This document shows positions 55,994 through 64,000 of a DNA stretch of 64,000 nucleotides, piece after piece (within the stretch, counting starts at the first letter, position 1; every line of letters starts with the position of its first letter). Position numbers and translations under genes: made by a program. The stretch spans positions 1,116,001 through 1,180,000 of the forward strand of contig NZ_CP029642.1 of NCBI RefSeq assembly GCF_003268655.1, given 5' to 3'. This DNA is from Arthrobacter dokdonellae (GTDB taxonomy: Bacteria > Actinomycetota > Actinomycetes > Actinomycetales > Micrococcaceae). Under the pieces are notes generated by a model, which saw nothing but the letters and a program-made list of their open reading frames with translations, was not told the DNA's origin and made no database searches.

Positions 55994-56016
55994 CTTTCCG
56001 CCCCTTCACCGGCACA

Positions 56017-56034
56017 ATGTGCAAACTTGCACAT
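56017..56034. promoter_or_regulatory. candidate LysR operator
   Basis: ATGTGCAA-AC-TTGCACAT has perfect 8-bp arms and the dyad shape of LysR sites. It lies 24 bp upstream of the lysR start and 114 bp upstream of the dehydrogenase operon, so it could serve autoregulation and activation. A partial copy (TTTGCAC) follows near 56049. Confidence 0.7.
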
Positions 56035-56147
56035 GCATTCTGCCTTTTTCGGTCTTGTTTGCACTCTAGCAGGGTGTGATGCTGGTCATAGCCGGCATCA
56101 ATGTGTGCCGGGGCATAATGGGTTCAGCGGGCGAAGGGGCTTCGATC

Positions 56148-57104
56148 ATGGCAGTTGTGGCATGGATTGGTTTGGGACACATGGGCGGTCCCATGACGGC
56201 GAACATGGTCAAGGCGGGGCATGCCGTCAGGGGCTTTGACCTTAGCGCGGCGGCGCTGGAGGCGGCAGTCGCCAACGGGGTGGAGGCGGTCGGGTCGGTC
56301 GAGGCGGCCGTCCAGGGCGCCGACGTCGTCTTCACCATGCTGCCCAAGGGAGACCACGTCCGCAGCGTGTACTTCGGGGACGCCGGGATCCTGGCCCATG
56401 CCGCGCAGGAGACCCTCCTCATCGACTCCTCCACCATTGACATCGAGTCCGCGCAGGCCGTGCACGACGCCGCTGCTGCCGCCGGCTTCCGCTTCGTGGA
56501 CGCCCCGGTCTCGGGCGGCATGAGCGGCGCCGCCGCGGGGACCCTCACGTTCATGATTGGCGGCGAAGCCGGCGCCGTGGCGGACGCGTCCGGCTACATC
56601 AAGCCGATGGCCGCGAACATCATCCCCACGGGGGGACCCACCACGGGGCAGGCCGCGAAAATCTGCAACAACCTCATGCTGTTCATCAATCTGGCCTCCA
56701 CCTCGGAAGGCGCCGTGCTGGCCGACCGCCTGGGCCTGGACAAGCAGGTCTTTTGGGACATCGCCTCCGTCTCCTCCGGCGACAGCTGGGCCCTGCGCAC
56801 CTGGTACCCGGTGCCGGGCGTGGTGCCCACCTCGGCGGCCAACAACGGCTTTGCCCCCACCTTTACGGCGGAACTGGCCAACAAGGACATCGGCCTGGCC
56901 ATTGCCGCGGCCCGCAGCACACAGACGCCGCTGGAGATCGGCGAGCACGTCCAGCAGCTCTTCCAGCGCCTTATCGACGGCGGGCAGGGCGCCAAGGACT
57001 GCTCCATGATCGTGTCCCTGGTGGACGGCTCGCTCCAAGCGGGCCAGCCCGCCCCCGCCCAGCAGGCTCACGGCCGGCCCGCAAACAACGAACAAGGAAA
57101 GTAA
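56148..57104 (+). CDS. 3-hydroxyisobutyrate-dehydrogenase-family enzyme
   Basis: A 318-aa beta-hydroxyacid dehydrogenase from the ATG at 56148, with AAGGGG upstream. Rossmann motif AWIGLGHMGGPM, substrate-binding DAPVSGGMSGAAAG, and catalytic Lys in GQAAKICNN. It resembles MmsB/GarR-type enzymes. The C-terminal Ala/Gln-rich tail is not conserved. First gene of a four-gene operon with aldehyde dehydrogenase, CoA-transferase and enoyl-CoA hydratase. Confidence 0.9.
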   Translation: MAVVAWIGLGHMGGPMTANMVKAGHAVRGFDLSAAALEAAVANGVEAVGSVEAAVQGADVVFTMLPKGDHVRSVYFGDAGILAHAAQETLLIDSSTIDIESAQAVHDAAAAAGFRFVDAPVSGGMSGAAAGTLTFMIGGEAGAVADASGYIKPMAANIIPTGGPTTGQAAKICNNLMLFINLASTSEGAVLADRLGLDKQVFWDIASVSSGDSWALRTWYPVPGVVPTSAANNGFAPTFTAELANKDIGLAIAAARSTQTPLEIGEHVQQLFQRLIDGGQGAKDCSMIVSLVDGSLQAGQPAPAQQAHGRPANNEQGK

Positions 57105-57109
57105 CAACC

Positions 57110-58606
57110 ATGACTGAGGTTTCAACAACTGCCGCCGTCCGCGACTGGCCCATGTGGATCGGGGGAGAGGAACAGCCCTCCGCCGGCTCGCAGTGGCGCG
57201 AGGTCTTCAACCCCGCCCGCCGCGAAACGGTGATCGCCCGCGTGCCCGCCGGCACCGTGGAGGACGTGGACCGTGCCGTCGCCGCGGCCCGCGCCGCCTA
57301 CCCGGCCTGGCGCGCCCAGCACTTCACCGGCCGGGCCAAGGCGCTGCTGGCCATCGCCGACGAGCTCGAGCAGCGCAGCGAGGAATTTGCCCGGCTGACC
57401 GCCCTGGACACCGGCAACGCGCTGCGCACCCAGGCCCGCCCCGAATCCACCACCATGGTGGCGATGTTCCGCTACTTCGCCGGGGTCGCCGGGGAGGTCA
57501 AGGGCACCACGCTGCCCGCGGGCGAGAACCAGCTCCAGTACACGCGGCTGGAACCCCTCGGCGTGGTCGCCTGCATCCTGCCCTGGAACTCGCCGCTGAT
57601 GATCGCCGCATTTAAGATCCCCGCCGCGCTCGCCGCCGGCAACACCGTGATCATGAAGGCGGCCGACGACGCCCCGCTCACCATCCTCCAGCTGGCCGAA
57701 GTGTGCAACAGGCACCTGCCGGCCGGCGTCGTCAATGCCCTGACCGGCCGCGGCGGGGTGATCGGCAGCGCGCTGGCCAACCATCCCGGCGTCGACAAGG
57801 TCTCCTTCACCGGTTCCACCGAGGTGGGCCGCGAGGTGGCGGGCGAGGCCGGCGCGCGGCTGGCGCACATGTCGCTGGAACTCGGCGGGAAGAACCCGTC
57901 GATCGTGTTCCCCGACGCCGCGGACGACGACGAACTCCTCGACGGCCTGCTCCTCGCCTCCCGCTTCACCCGGCAGGGCCAAAGCTGCACGGCCGGCTCC
58001 CGCCTGTTCCTGCATGAGGACATCTACGACGACGTGCTGGGCCGCCTCAGCGCCAAGCTGGGCGCGCTGACGGTGGGCGACCCGCTGGACGAGGCCACGG
58101 ACATGGGCGCCATCATCAACCGCAAGCAGCATTCGGCCATCACCGGCTACCTCGACGAGGGCCGCACGACCGCCGGCATGAAGGCGGTGCTGGGCGGCAG
58201 CGCCCCCACCGAAGGCGCCCTGACCGAGGGCTACTACCACCTGCCCACCGTCTTCAGCGGCGTGCGCAACGAATTCCGGCTCGCCCAGGAGGAAATCTTC
58301 GGACCCGTCCTGGTCGCGATCCCCTGGAGGGACACGGAGGAGGTCATCCGGATGGCCAACCACACCAACTACGGCCTGGCGGCCTACGTGTGGAGCCACA
58401 ACCTTGACAACGCCCTGAACACCGCCCACCGGATCGACGCCGGCTGGGTGCAGGTCAACCAGGGCGGCGGCCAGGTGGTGGGCCAGTCCTACGGCGGGTA
58501 CAAGCAAAGCGGGATCGGCCGCGAGGTGTCCCTCGAGGGCATGCTGGCCGGGTTCACCCAGACCAAGCAGATCAACGTCAAGCTGCGCGCGGTGCCCCAT
58601 GGGTAG
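57110..58606 (+). CDS. NAD(P)-dependent aldehyde dehydrogenase
   Basis: A 498-aa aldehyde dehydrogenase preceded by AAGGAAAG, 5 bp after the previous gene. General base Glu in MSLELGGKNPS and nucleophilic Cys in RQGQSCTAGS (near residue 295). SFTGSTEVGREVA is the cofactor loop. It would oxidise an aldehyde made by the upstream dehydrogenase. It overlaps the CoA-transferase start by 8 bp. Confidence 0.92.
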   Translation: MTEVSTTAAVRDWPMWIGGEEQPSAGSQWREVFNPARRETVIARVPAGTVEDVDRAVAAARAAYPAWRAQHFTGRAKALLAIADELEQRSEEFARLTALDTGNALRTQARPESTTMVAMFRYFAGVAGEVKGTTLPAGENQLQYTRLEPLGVVACILPWNSPLMIAAFKIPAALAAGNTVIMKAADDAPLTILQLAEVCNRHLPAGVVNALTGRGGVIGSALANHPGVDKVSFTGSTEVGREVAGEAGARLAHMSLELGGKNPSIVFPDAADDDELLDGLLLASRFTRQGQSCTAGSRLFLHEDIYDDVLGRLSAKLGALTVGDPLDEATDMGAIINRKQHSAITGYLDEGRTTAGMKAVLGGSAPTEGALTEGYYHLPTVFSGVRNEFRLAQEEIFGPVLVAIPWRDTEEVIRMANHTNYGLAAYVWSHNLDNALNTAHRIDAGWVQVNQGGGQVVGQSYGGYKQSGIGREVSLEGMLAGFTQTKQINVKLRAVPHG

Positions 58607-59837
58607 CCGCCTGCCGCTGGAGGGCGTGCGCATCCTAGACCTCAGCCGCGCGCTCGCCGGCCCCTACGCCACCGCCCTGCTGGCCGATCTCGGCGCCGAG
58701 GTCATCAAGACCGAAAGCATCAAGGGCGGGGACTCCAGCCGCTCCTGGCCGCCATTTGAGAACGACCACAGCCTGTACTTTGACTCCGCCAACCGGAACA
58801 AGTCGTCCATCGCGATCGACTTTTACACGCCCGGGGGCAGGGAACTGCTGTGGCAGCTGGCCGTGGGGTCCGACGTCGTGGTGGAAAACTTCCGCCCCGG
58901 CGTGCTGGCCGTCATGGGCCTGGACCCGGACGCGCTGCGCAAGGCCAAGCCGGGAATCATCATCGCCTCCGTCAGCGGCTTCGGGGCCACGGGCCCGCTG
59001 AGCCAGGCGCCCGGACTGGACCAGGTGGCGCAGGGCATGACCGGGCTGATGTCCGTCACCGGCGCCGACGCGGACAACATGTACCGGGTGGGCGTGCCGA
59101 TCATTGACATGGTGGCCGGCATCAACACCGCGCTCGGCATCGCCGCCGCCCTCGTGGGCAGGAACGGGACCGGCGTCGGGATGGAGGTCTCGACCTCGCT
59201 CCTGGAAACCGGGCTGGCCCTGGGCGCGTTCCAAGGCCAAAAATACCTCAGCACCGGCGAGGTCCCCGAGCCCCAGGGCAACAACCATCCCGTCCTCTCG
59301 CCATATGGGGTGTTCAGGACCGCGGACATCCCCGTCATCATCGCCGTGGGCAACCAAAAGCAGTGGCGGGATGCGTGCGAGCTGCTGGGCGACCCGGAGC
59401 TTGCCGACAACGCGGATTACGCCACCGGCAAGCTGCGCAACATGAACCGGGCGGCACTGAAAGTGGTGCTTGAGGACCTCCTGGCCCGCCGGACCGCGGG
59501 CGAGTGGCTGCCGCTGCTGCGCGGCGCAGCCATCCCCGCCGGGCCCATCTACAACTACGAGCAGGCGTTCGCCGACCCGCAGGTCCGGTCGCTGGGGATG
59601 GTGCAGACCGTCCACCGCGCCGACGGTTCGCCGCTGCCGCTGGTCCGCGGGCCCATCTCCGTGGACCGGCACGCCCCGCGGGTCCGCAAGGCACCGCCGG
59701 TGCTGGGCGAGGACACGCTGGCCGTGCTGGCCGGGCTGGGCCTGAGCCCCGAACAGGTGGCTGGCCTGGTGGACGCCGGGATTGTGCTGGCGGCGCCGGG
59801 CACGACGGCGGATGCCGGGGTGGGTGCCACACCGTGA
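58599..59837 (+). CDS. class III (CaiB/BaiF) CoA-transferase
   Basis: A 412-aa CoA-transferase. LEGVRILDLSRALAGPYAT and DLGAEVIKTESIKGGD are the family N-terminus. The conserved Asp nucleophile is probably in GLDQVAQGMTG. NHPVLSPYGVFRT is also typical. It activates a carboxylic acid as its CoA thioester, possibly the acid made by the aldehyde dehydrogenase, and overlaps genes on both sides. Confidence 0.92.
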   Translation: MGSRLPLEGVRILDLSRALAGPYATALLADLGAEVIKTESIKGGDSSRSWPPFENDHSLYFDSANRNKSSIAIDFYTPGGRELLWQLAVGSDVVVENFRPGVLAVMGLDPDALRKAKPGIIIASVSGFGATGPLSQAPGLDQVAQGMTGLMSVTGADADNMYRVGVPIIDMVAGINTALGIAAALVGRNGTGVGMEVSTSLLETGLALGAFQGQKYLSTGEVPEPQGNNHPVLSPYGVFRTADIPVIIAVGNQKQWRDACELLGDPELADNADYATGKLRNMNRAALKVVLEDLLARRTAGEWLPLLRGAAIPAGPIYNYEQAFADPQVRSLGMVQTVHRADGSPLPLVRGPISVDRHAPRVRKAPPVLGEDTLAVLAGLGLSPEQVAGLVDAGIVLAAPGTTADAGVGATP

Positions 59838-60664
59838 GCACGGCCGCCGGTAGCACGGTTCAGGAGGGCCGGGGCGAGCTGCGGGTCGAGCGGGACGGAC
59901 CGGTCGCCACCCTGGTCATGGACAACCCGTCCATGCGCAACGCCATCACGGCGCGCATGTGGCCGCAGTTCGCCACGCTGCTGGCACGGCTGGAGGACGA
60001 CGATTCGGTCGAGGTCCTGGTGGTCCGCGGGGCCGGTAAGCACTTTTCCGCCGGCGCGGACATCGCTTCCGTGCGGGACATCCTGCACGACCCCGCAACA
60101 GGGCAGCGCGACGGCGGCGACATTACCGTGGCCGAGGACGCGCTGTCCCGCTTCCGCAAACCCACCGTGGCGGCGATCGACGGTTACTGCGTGGGCGGGG
60201 GCTGGCAGATTGCCGGCGCGTGCGACATCCGGATGGCGTCCGAAAACGCCGTCTTCGGCATCACGCCGGCGAAGATCGGCATTGTCTACCCGCTTTCCGG
60301 GATCCGGAAGCTGGTGGAGCTGGCAGGGCCGGCCGCGGCCAAGTACCTGCTGTTCAGCGGCGACATGGTCAATGCCGCAGAGGCGATGCGCCTCGGTCTG
60401 GCCATGAAGGTCCTCTCCAGCGACACGTTCTGGGAGGAGGTCCGGGCGTTCGCGCTGCACCTGGCAGGGCGCTCGCAGTTCTCCATCCAGTCGCAAAAGG
60501 ACCTGGTGAACGCCATCAGCGGCCACATCCCGGAGGCTGACCTGGCCGAGCGCAACGCCTATTGGCAGCGCGAAATGGCGGCCAGCGCCGATCCGAGGAT
60601 CGGCGTGGCCGCCTTCCTGGCGAAGGAGACGCCAAGGTTCACTTGGCGCCGCCCGCAGGCCTAG
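59834..60664 (+). CDS. enoyl-CoA hydratase/isomerase family protein
   Basis: A 276-aa crotonase-fold protein from GTG at 59834 (GTGA overlap with the CoA-transferase stop). MDNPSMRNAITARM and HFSAGADIASV form the CoA and oxyanion parts, followed by CVGGGWQIAGACDIRM. It probably hydrates or isomerises the CoA ester made by the previous enzyme. Last gene of the operon; its stop overlaps the convergent ABC gene. Confidence 0.9.
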   Translation: MSTAAGSTVQEGRGELRVERDGPVATLVMDNPSMRNAITARMWPQFATLLARLEDDDSVEVLVVRGAGKHFSAGADIASVRDILHDPATGQRDGGDITVAEDALSRFRKPTVAAIDGYCVGGGWQIAGACDIRMASENAVFGITPAKIGIVYPLSGIRKLVELAGPAAAKYLLFSGDMVNAAEAMRLGLAMKVLSSDTFWEEVRAFALHLAGRSQFSIQSQKDLVNAISGHIPEADLAERNAYWQREMAASADPRIGVAAFLAKETPRFTWRRPQA

Positions 60665-61332
60665 TCTTCGGTGATCTGCCCGCGGGCCAGGCGGAACTTC
60701 CGGTCCGTCTGGGCCGCCAGGGCGTGGTCGTGCGTGACCACCAGGATGGTGGTCTTCTTCTCGTGGGCCAGCTGGCGCAGGAGGGCGATGATGAGTTCGC
60801 CCGTTTCGTCGTCGAGGTTGCCGGTGGGCTCGTCCGCCAGGATCAGCTTCGGGTTGTTGGCCAGGGCCCGGGCAATGGCGACGCGCTGCTGCATGCCGCC
60901 GGAGAGCCTGTTGGCCAGGCGGCCGTGCATCTCCTCCGTCAGCTCCACCTGGTTCAGCAGCTCGGCCGCGCGCTTGCTGCGCTCCGCGTGGGAGACGCCC
61001 GCGAACTCCATGGGCAGCATGACGTTTTCCTTGGCCGAGAGGTTCGGGATCAGGTTGTAGGACTGGAACACGAAGCCGATGTCGTCCCGACGGTAGGCCG
61101 TGAGCTTCCTGTCCGGGAGCGTGGAAATGTTCACGTCATCCACGAACACGTCGCCCGACGTCGCCTTGTCCAGCGCCCCCAGCAGGGACAGCAGCGTGCT
61201 CTTGCCGCTGCCGCTCTTGCCCAGGATGGCGGCGAAGCTGCCCTGTTCCAGGCTGAAGCTGACCCCGTTGACGGGCTTGATGGTGCGGTCCCCGGAATTG
61301 AAGGACTTGACTACGTCTTTGACTTGCAGCAT
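60661..61332 (-). CDS. ABC exporter ATP-binding protein (MacB/LolD type)
   Basis: A 223-aa ATPase. Walker A GKSGSGKS, signature RLSGGMQQR, Walker B LILADEPTGNLD and H-loop VVTHDH. It lies 3 bp after the permease gene, forming a two-gene type VII-like (MacB-family) exporter. Such systems export peptides or act as mechanotransmission pumps in cell-envelope stress. Confidence 0.93.
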   Translation of the reverse strand: MLQVKDVVKSFNSGDRTIKPVNGVSFSLEQGSFAAILGKSGSGKSTLLSLLGALDKATSGDVFVDDVNISTLPDRKLTAYRRDDIGFVFQSYNLIPNLSAKENVMLPMEFAGVSHAERSKRAAELLNQVELTEEMHGRLANRLSGGMQQRVAIARALANNPKLILADEPTGNLDDETGELIIALLRQLAHEKKTTILVVTHDHALAAQTDRKFRLARGQITED

Positions 61333-61335
61333 TGC

Positions 61336-62826
61336 TTACTCTCCTCGCAGGACTTCGATGGGGCGGACCTTGGCGGTCAGCAGGGCCGGGATCAGTGCGC
61401 CGATGGCGGCGATCGCCAGGATGCCGACGGCGCCGAGCACCAGGGTCTGCCAGCCGACGGACGTGCTGATCGTGCCGATGAGCTGGCTGGCTCCGGCAAA
61501 CGCGCCGCGGGTCCGGGTGAAGCCGCCGCCGCCAAAGCCGCCGCCGCCGAAGCCGCCGCCTGCCCGGCGGCCCACCGGCCCGGCCGCGGAGGCGGTGGAG
61601 CCGGTGTTGCCGGCCACCAGGGCGCTGACGATCGGATTGCTGCTGAAGGCGGCCACCACGCCGCCCACCACCGTGCCCAGGACCACCAGCACCATGGCCT
61701 CGATGACAAACTGGACGCCGATGGTGCGGTTGGAAGCGCCGATCGCCTTGAGGACGCCGATTTCACGTCGCCGCTCGCGCACCACCATGATCATGATCAG
61801 CAGCACGATCAGTCCCGCCGTCACCAGTGAGGCGATGAAGGCGATCAGCGAAATGTTCTGCACGGTGCCCAGCGACGTGATGGCGGACTGCAGGTTGTTC
61901 GAACCTGCCGTCACGTCGACGTTGGAGGCGCCAAGTGCGGCGGTGAGGGCGGTCTGGGTGGAGGGGACGTTGTCTATGCTGTCCACCACCACGTTCAGGC
62001 TGCTCAGCTGGCCGGCCTGGTCCACCAGGGTCTGAGTGGCCGCGAGGGGCAGGTAGATGCCGTTGTTGTCGAACGCGTCACCGGCGTCAAAGATGCCGGC
62101 GACCTTCATGGTGCGGCTTTGGACGGTGAAGGTTGAACCGACCTTCAGCGAATTCTTCGCGGCCAGGGTGGAACCCACCAGGGCCTGGGTTGAGGAGGCT
62201 GCGAAGTCAGTCAGCTGCGAGCCGCCGGTGAGCTTGATCGCAGTCCCGGCCGCCGTGGCGGAGGTGGAAACGCCGGTGGCCTGGATCGGAATCGTGAATG
62301 CCGGGCGCGTGGTGGTGGTGCCTCCCGTGGCTCCGCCGGCGCCGTCCGTGGACGTGCCGGAGCTGCCGTTGCTGTTGTTGCGTTGGCCCAGCACCCCGGG
62401 GTCCACCGCGGAGACCAGGCTGGTGGTGCCGCTGGAGCCGAAGCGGCCGGCCCCTCCGCGGTCCGCGCCGCTTCCGTTGCCCGCGGCGGATCCGGACGCC
62501 GTCGCGGCGGCCGCGGCGGCGGCGTTCGACAGCCGGACCGCGAGCGTCCCATTGACGCTGGTCACGTGGGCGACGGTCGCCGCCTTGGTGGCGTCCGCCG
62601 TCGTCAGCGGGTTGCCGCCGCCCAGTCCGCCGCGGGATCCGGCGGGATTGACCGTGAGGTTGTTGCCCACGGAGGCCTTGAGGGAGTCGACCTTGGCGCC
62701 CACGGCCTGGTTGGCCACCAGCATGGCCAGCGCGAGTCCAATGGCCACCGCCAAAATGACCACCACGGCGCCGCTGCGCACCTTATTGCGGAACGCGTTG
62801 CCCACGCTCCGGGAAACCACACCCAT
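61336..62826 (-). CDS. MacB-like ABC permease with Gly-rich segments
   Basis: A 496-aa permease from the ATG at 62826, preceded by AGGGAG. It has one N-terminal transmembrane helix (AVVVILAVAIGLALAMLVAN), a large extracytoplasmic domain and three C-terminal helices in the FtsX fold (VRERRREIGVLKAIGASN is the typical coupling loop). Two low-complexity segments are unusual: a Ser/Gly/Thr-rich stretch near residues 80-130 and FGGGG repeats near 430 in the second external loop. Confidence 0.9.
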   Translation of the reverse strand: MGVVSRSVGNAFRNKVRSGAVVVILAVAIGLALAMLVANQAVGAKVDSLKASVGNNLTVNPAGSRGGLGGGNPLTTADATKAATVAHVTSVNGTLAVRLSNAAAAAAATASGSAAGNGSGADRGGAGRFGSSGTTSLVSAVDPGVLGQRNNSNGSSGTSTDGAGGATGGTTTTRPAFTIPIQATGVSTSATAAGTAIKLTGGSQLTDFAASSTQALVGSTLAAKNSLKVGSTFTVQSRTMKVAGIFDAGDAFDNNGIYLPLAATQTLVDQAGQLSSLNVVVDSIDNVPSTQTALTAALGASNVDVTAGSNNLQSAITSLGTVQNISLIAFIASLVTAGLIVLLIMIMVVRERRREIGVLKAIGASNRTIGVQFVIEAMVLVVLGTVVGGVVAAFSSNPIVSALVAGNTGSTASAAGPVGRRAGGGFGGGGFGGGGFTRTRGAFAGASQLIGTISTSVGWQTLVLGAVGILAIAAIGALIPALLTAKVRPIEVLRGE

Positions 62827-62988
62827 GTCTTGCTCCCTGCACCTGTGGCTGCCCGTGCGGCAGCCGTCCAGACACCATGTTCTGGCCACCGTCCGGGTGT
62901 TCCATAGGGGCCGGCTGTGCGTGGGATGTGAGAACCCGGCCCAGTAGACTGGGAACAGCGAACACATGCCGACACGATTGAGGGTCTT

Positions 62989-64000
62989 TTGCTGGAATTT
63001 ACCGCCCGATTTGCCACCGCCGCCGAGGTCGACCAGTGGGACACCCTGGTCACGGCGAACCCCAACGGCGGCAACCTCCTCCAGTCCGCCTCCTTCGCCG
63101 CCGTGAAGAAAAACTACGGCTGGACGCCCCAGTATCTGGCGTTTGAGGGCGCCGACTACACCAGCTACAACCTCGCCCTGGAGAAGAAGTTCCCGGGACT
63201 GGGCCGCCTGTGGTACTTGATCAAGGGCCCGGACACCGCCGACGTGGAGCACATCCCCGCCATGATGGCCGCCCTGCGCGTGTTCACCCGGCGGGCCCGC
63301 CTCAACGTTTTTGCGGCGAAGATTGAGCCCGACGTGGTCGCCTCCGAGCGGGCGCGCGCCGTGCTGTCCGGGGCCGGATACGTGAAGGTGCCGGACCTGC
63401 AGCCCAACGACAACACCGCCCTGCTGGACATTTCCCCGGAGCCGAACCAGCTCCTGCGCAACCTCCACTCGCGCGGGCGCAACGCAGTGCGCCGTGCCCA
63501 GCGCGAGGGGGTCGAAGTGGTGCGCCCGGAGTCCACCGAGGCCACCATGCGCTCGCTGTACGACCTCATGGTGGGCACCTTTGAGGCCAAGAATGCCGGG
63601 GCAGCCCGTGAGTTCGGGTACTTCCGCCAGTTCTGGAGCGAGTTCACCAGCCGCGGCCAGGGCAGGTTCTACTTTGTCCATGAAAACGGGGTCCCGTCGG
63701 TGGGCGCGTTCGTCATCAACTACGGCACCAAGGCCACGTACAAGGACGGCGGCTCCTTGCAGGAGCGGTCGCAGTACGGCGACTCGCACCTGATCCAGTG
63801 GGAGGCCATCCAGGACATGAAGGGCCTGGGCGCCGTCCAGTACGACTTCTGCGGCACGCCGCCGTCGCACAGGCTCAAGGATCCCACCCACCCGCACCAC
63901 GGCCTGGGCCTGTTCAAGACCAGCTTCACCAAGACGGTCACCGATTTTGTAGGCTGCTGGGATGTGGTGTTCAGCCCGGTGCGGTACAAATTGTGGACGG
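62989..64000 (+). CDS. femX: FemX-type peptidoglycan bridge aminoacyltransferase (3' end outside window)
   Basis: At least 337 residues from a TTG start preceded by GAGGG. FemABX features are the N-terminal FTARFATAAEVDQWDTLV, SFAAVKKNYGW, the central RNLHSRGRNAVRRAQREGVE and near the end YDFCGTPP and GLGLFKTSF. These enzymes add amino acids to lipid II to make the interpeptide bridge, in keeping with the bridged peptidoglycan of Arthrobacter-type cells. No stop codon occurs before the window ends. Confidence 0.9.
   Translation, partial: MLEFTARFATAAEVDQWDTLVTANPNGGNLLQSASFAAVKKNYGWTPQYLAFEGADYTSYNLALEKKFPGLGRLWYLIKGPDTADVEHIPAMMAALRVFTRRARLNVFAAKIEPDVVASERARAVLSGAGYVKVPDLQPNDNTALLDISPEPNQLLRNLHSRGRNAVRRAQREGVEVVRPESTEATMRSLYDLMVGTFEAKNAGAAREFGYFRQFWSEFTSRGQGRFYFVHENGVPSVGAFVINYGTKATYKDGGSLQERSQYGDSHLIQWEAIQDMKGLGAVQYDFCGTPPSHRLKDPTHPHHGLGLFKTSFTKTVTDFVGCWDVVFSPVRYKLWT

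Noticed and set aside
57122..58633. 503-codon open frame antisense to the aldehyde dehydrogenase
   Set aside because: Shadow frame; the composition is that of a reversed high-GC gene and the sense gene is complete with catalytic residues.

Overview
This is high-GC actinobacterial DNA, most likely from an Arthrobacter-like member of the Micrococcaceae. The evidence is the codon usage, a UgpC-type sugar ATPase, the otsAB trehalose genes, a DUF4032 protein, a ppsR-ppsA pair, a FemX-type peptidoglycan-bridge enzyme and several GTG/TTG starts. The genus is inferred from gene content only.

Positions 1-38,700 are mostly accessory DNA broken by one ordinary chromosomal block (9.5-15.9 kb). Positions 1-8,590 are a three-level nest. 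A transposon with a DUF6431 protein, a DDE transposase and an ExeA-like ATPase is split by a RIT (recombinase-in-trio) element, whose ritA gene is itself split by an IS21-family element. Direct repeats and restored reading frames support each layer. Then come a decayed surface-protein gene, REP-like 66-bp repeats, DUF4032, ugpC, otsB, otsA, a DsbA-like protein and tRNA-Thr(TGT).

Downstream of tRNA-Thr sits an integrative island (about 15.9-38.7 kb): integrase and excisionase genes, then a second nest in which a decayed integrase-type transposase is split by another IS21-family element. That IS21 carries a two-recombinase Tn554-like element in istA and an IS481-family element in its right terminal repeat. 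The cargo is an AT-rich pair (membrane protein plus PASTA lipoprotein) and a 793-aa DUF4062 plus helical-repeat protein, a possible defence gene, lying between two pieces of a decayed second integrase. A second excisionase, small regulators, a 757-aa transposase, a sigma-like protein and two conjugation-type remnants follow. The island ends at about 38,700 inside a truncated SRPBCC gene.

Positions 38,700-64,000 are core-like: an arsR gene with a palindromic operator, ppsR-ppsA (PEP synthase and its regulator), an SNF2 ATPase overlapping a SWIM-finger gene, an M20 amidohydrolase, a regulator-SRPBCC pair, an oxidoreductase, and a secreted CAP/FG-GAP protein. A probable organic-acid catabolic cluster follows (MHS transporter, SDR, LysR, 3-hydroxyisobutyrate-type dehydrogenase, aldehyde dehydrogenase, class III CoA-transferase, enoyl-CoA hydratase). 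The window closes with a MacB-like ABC exporter and a femX gene cut by the window end.
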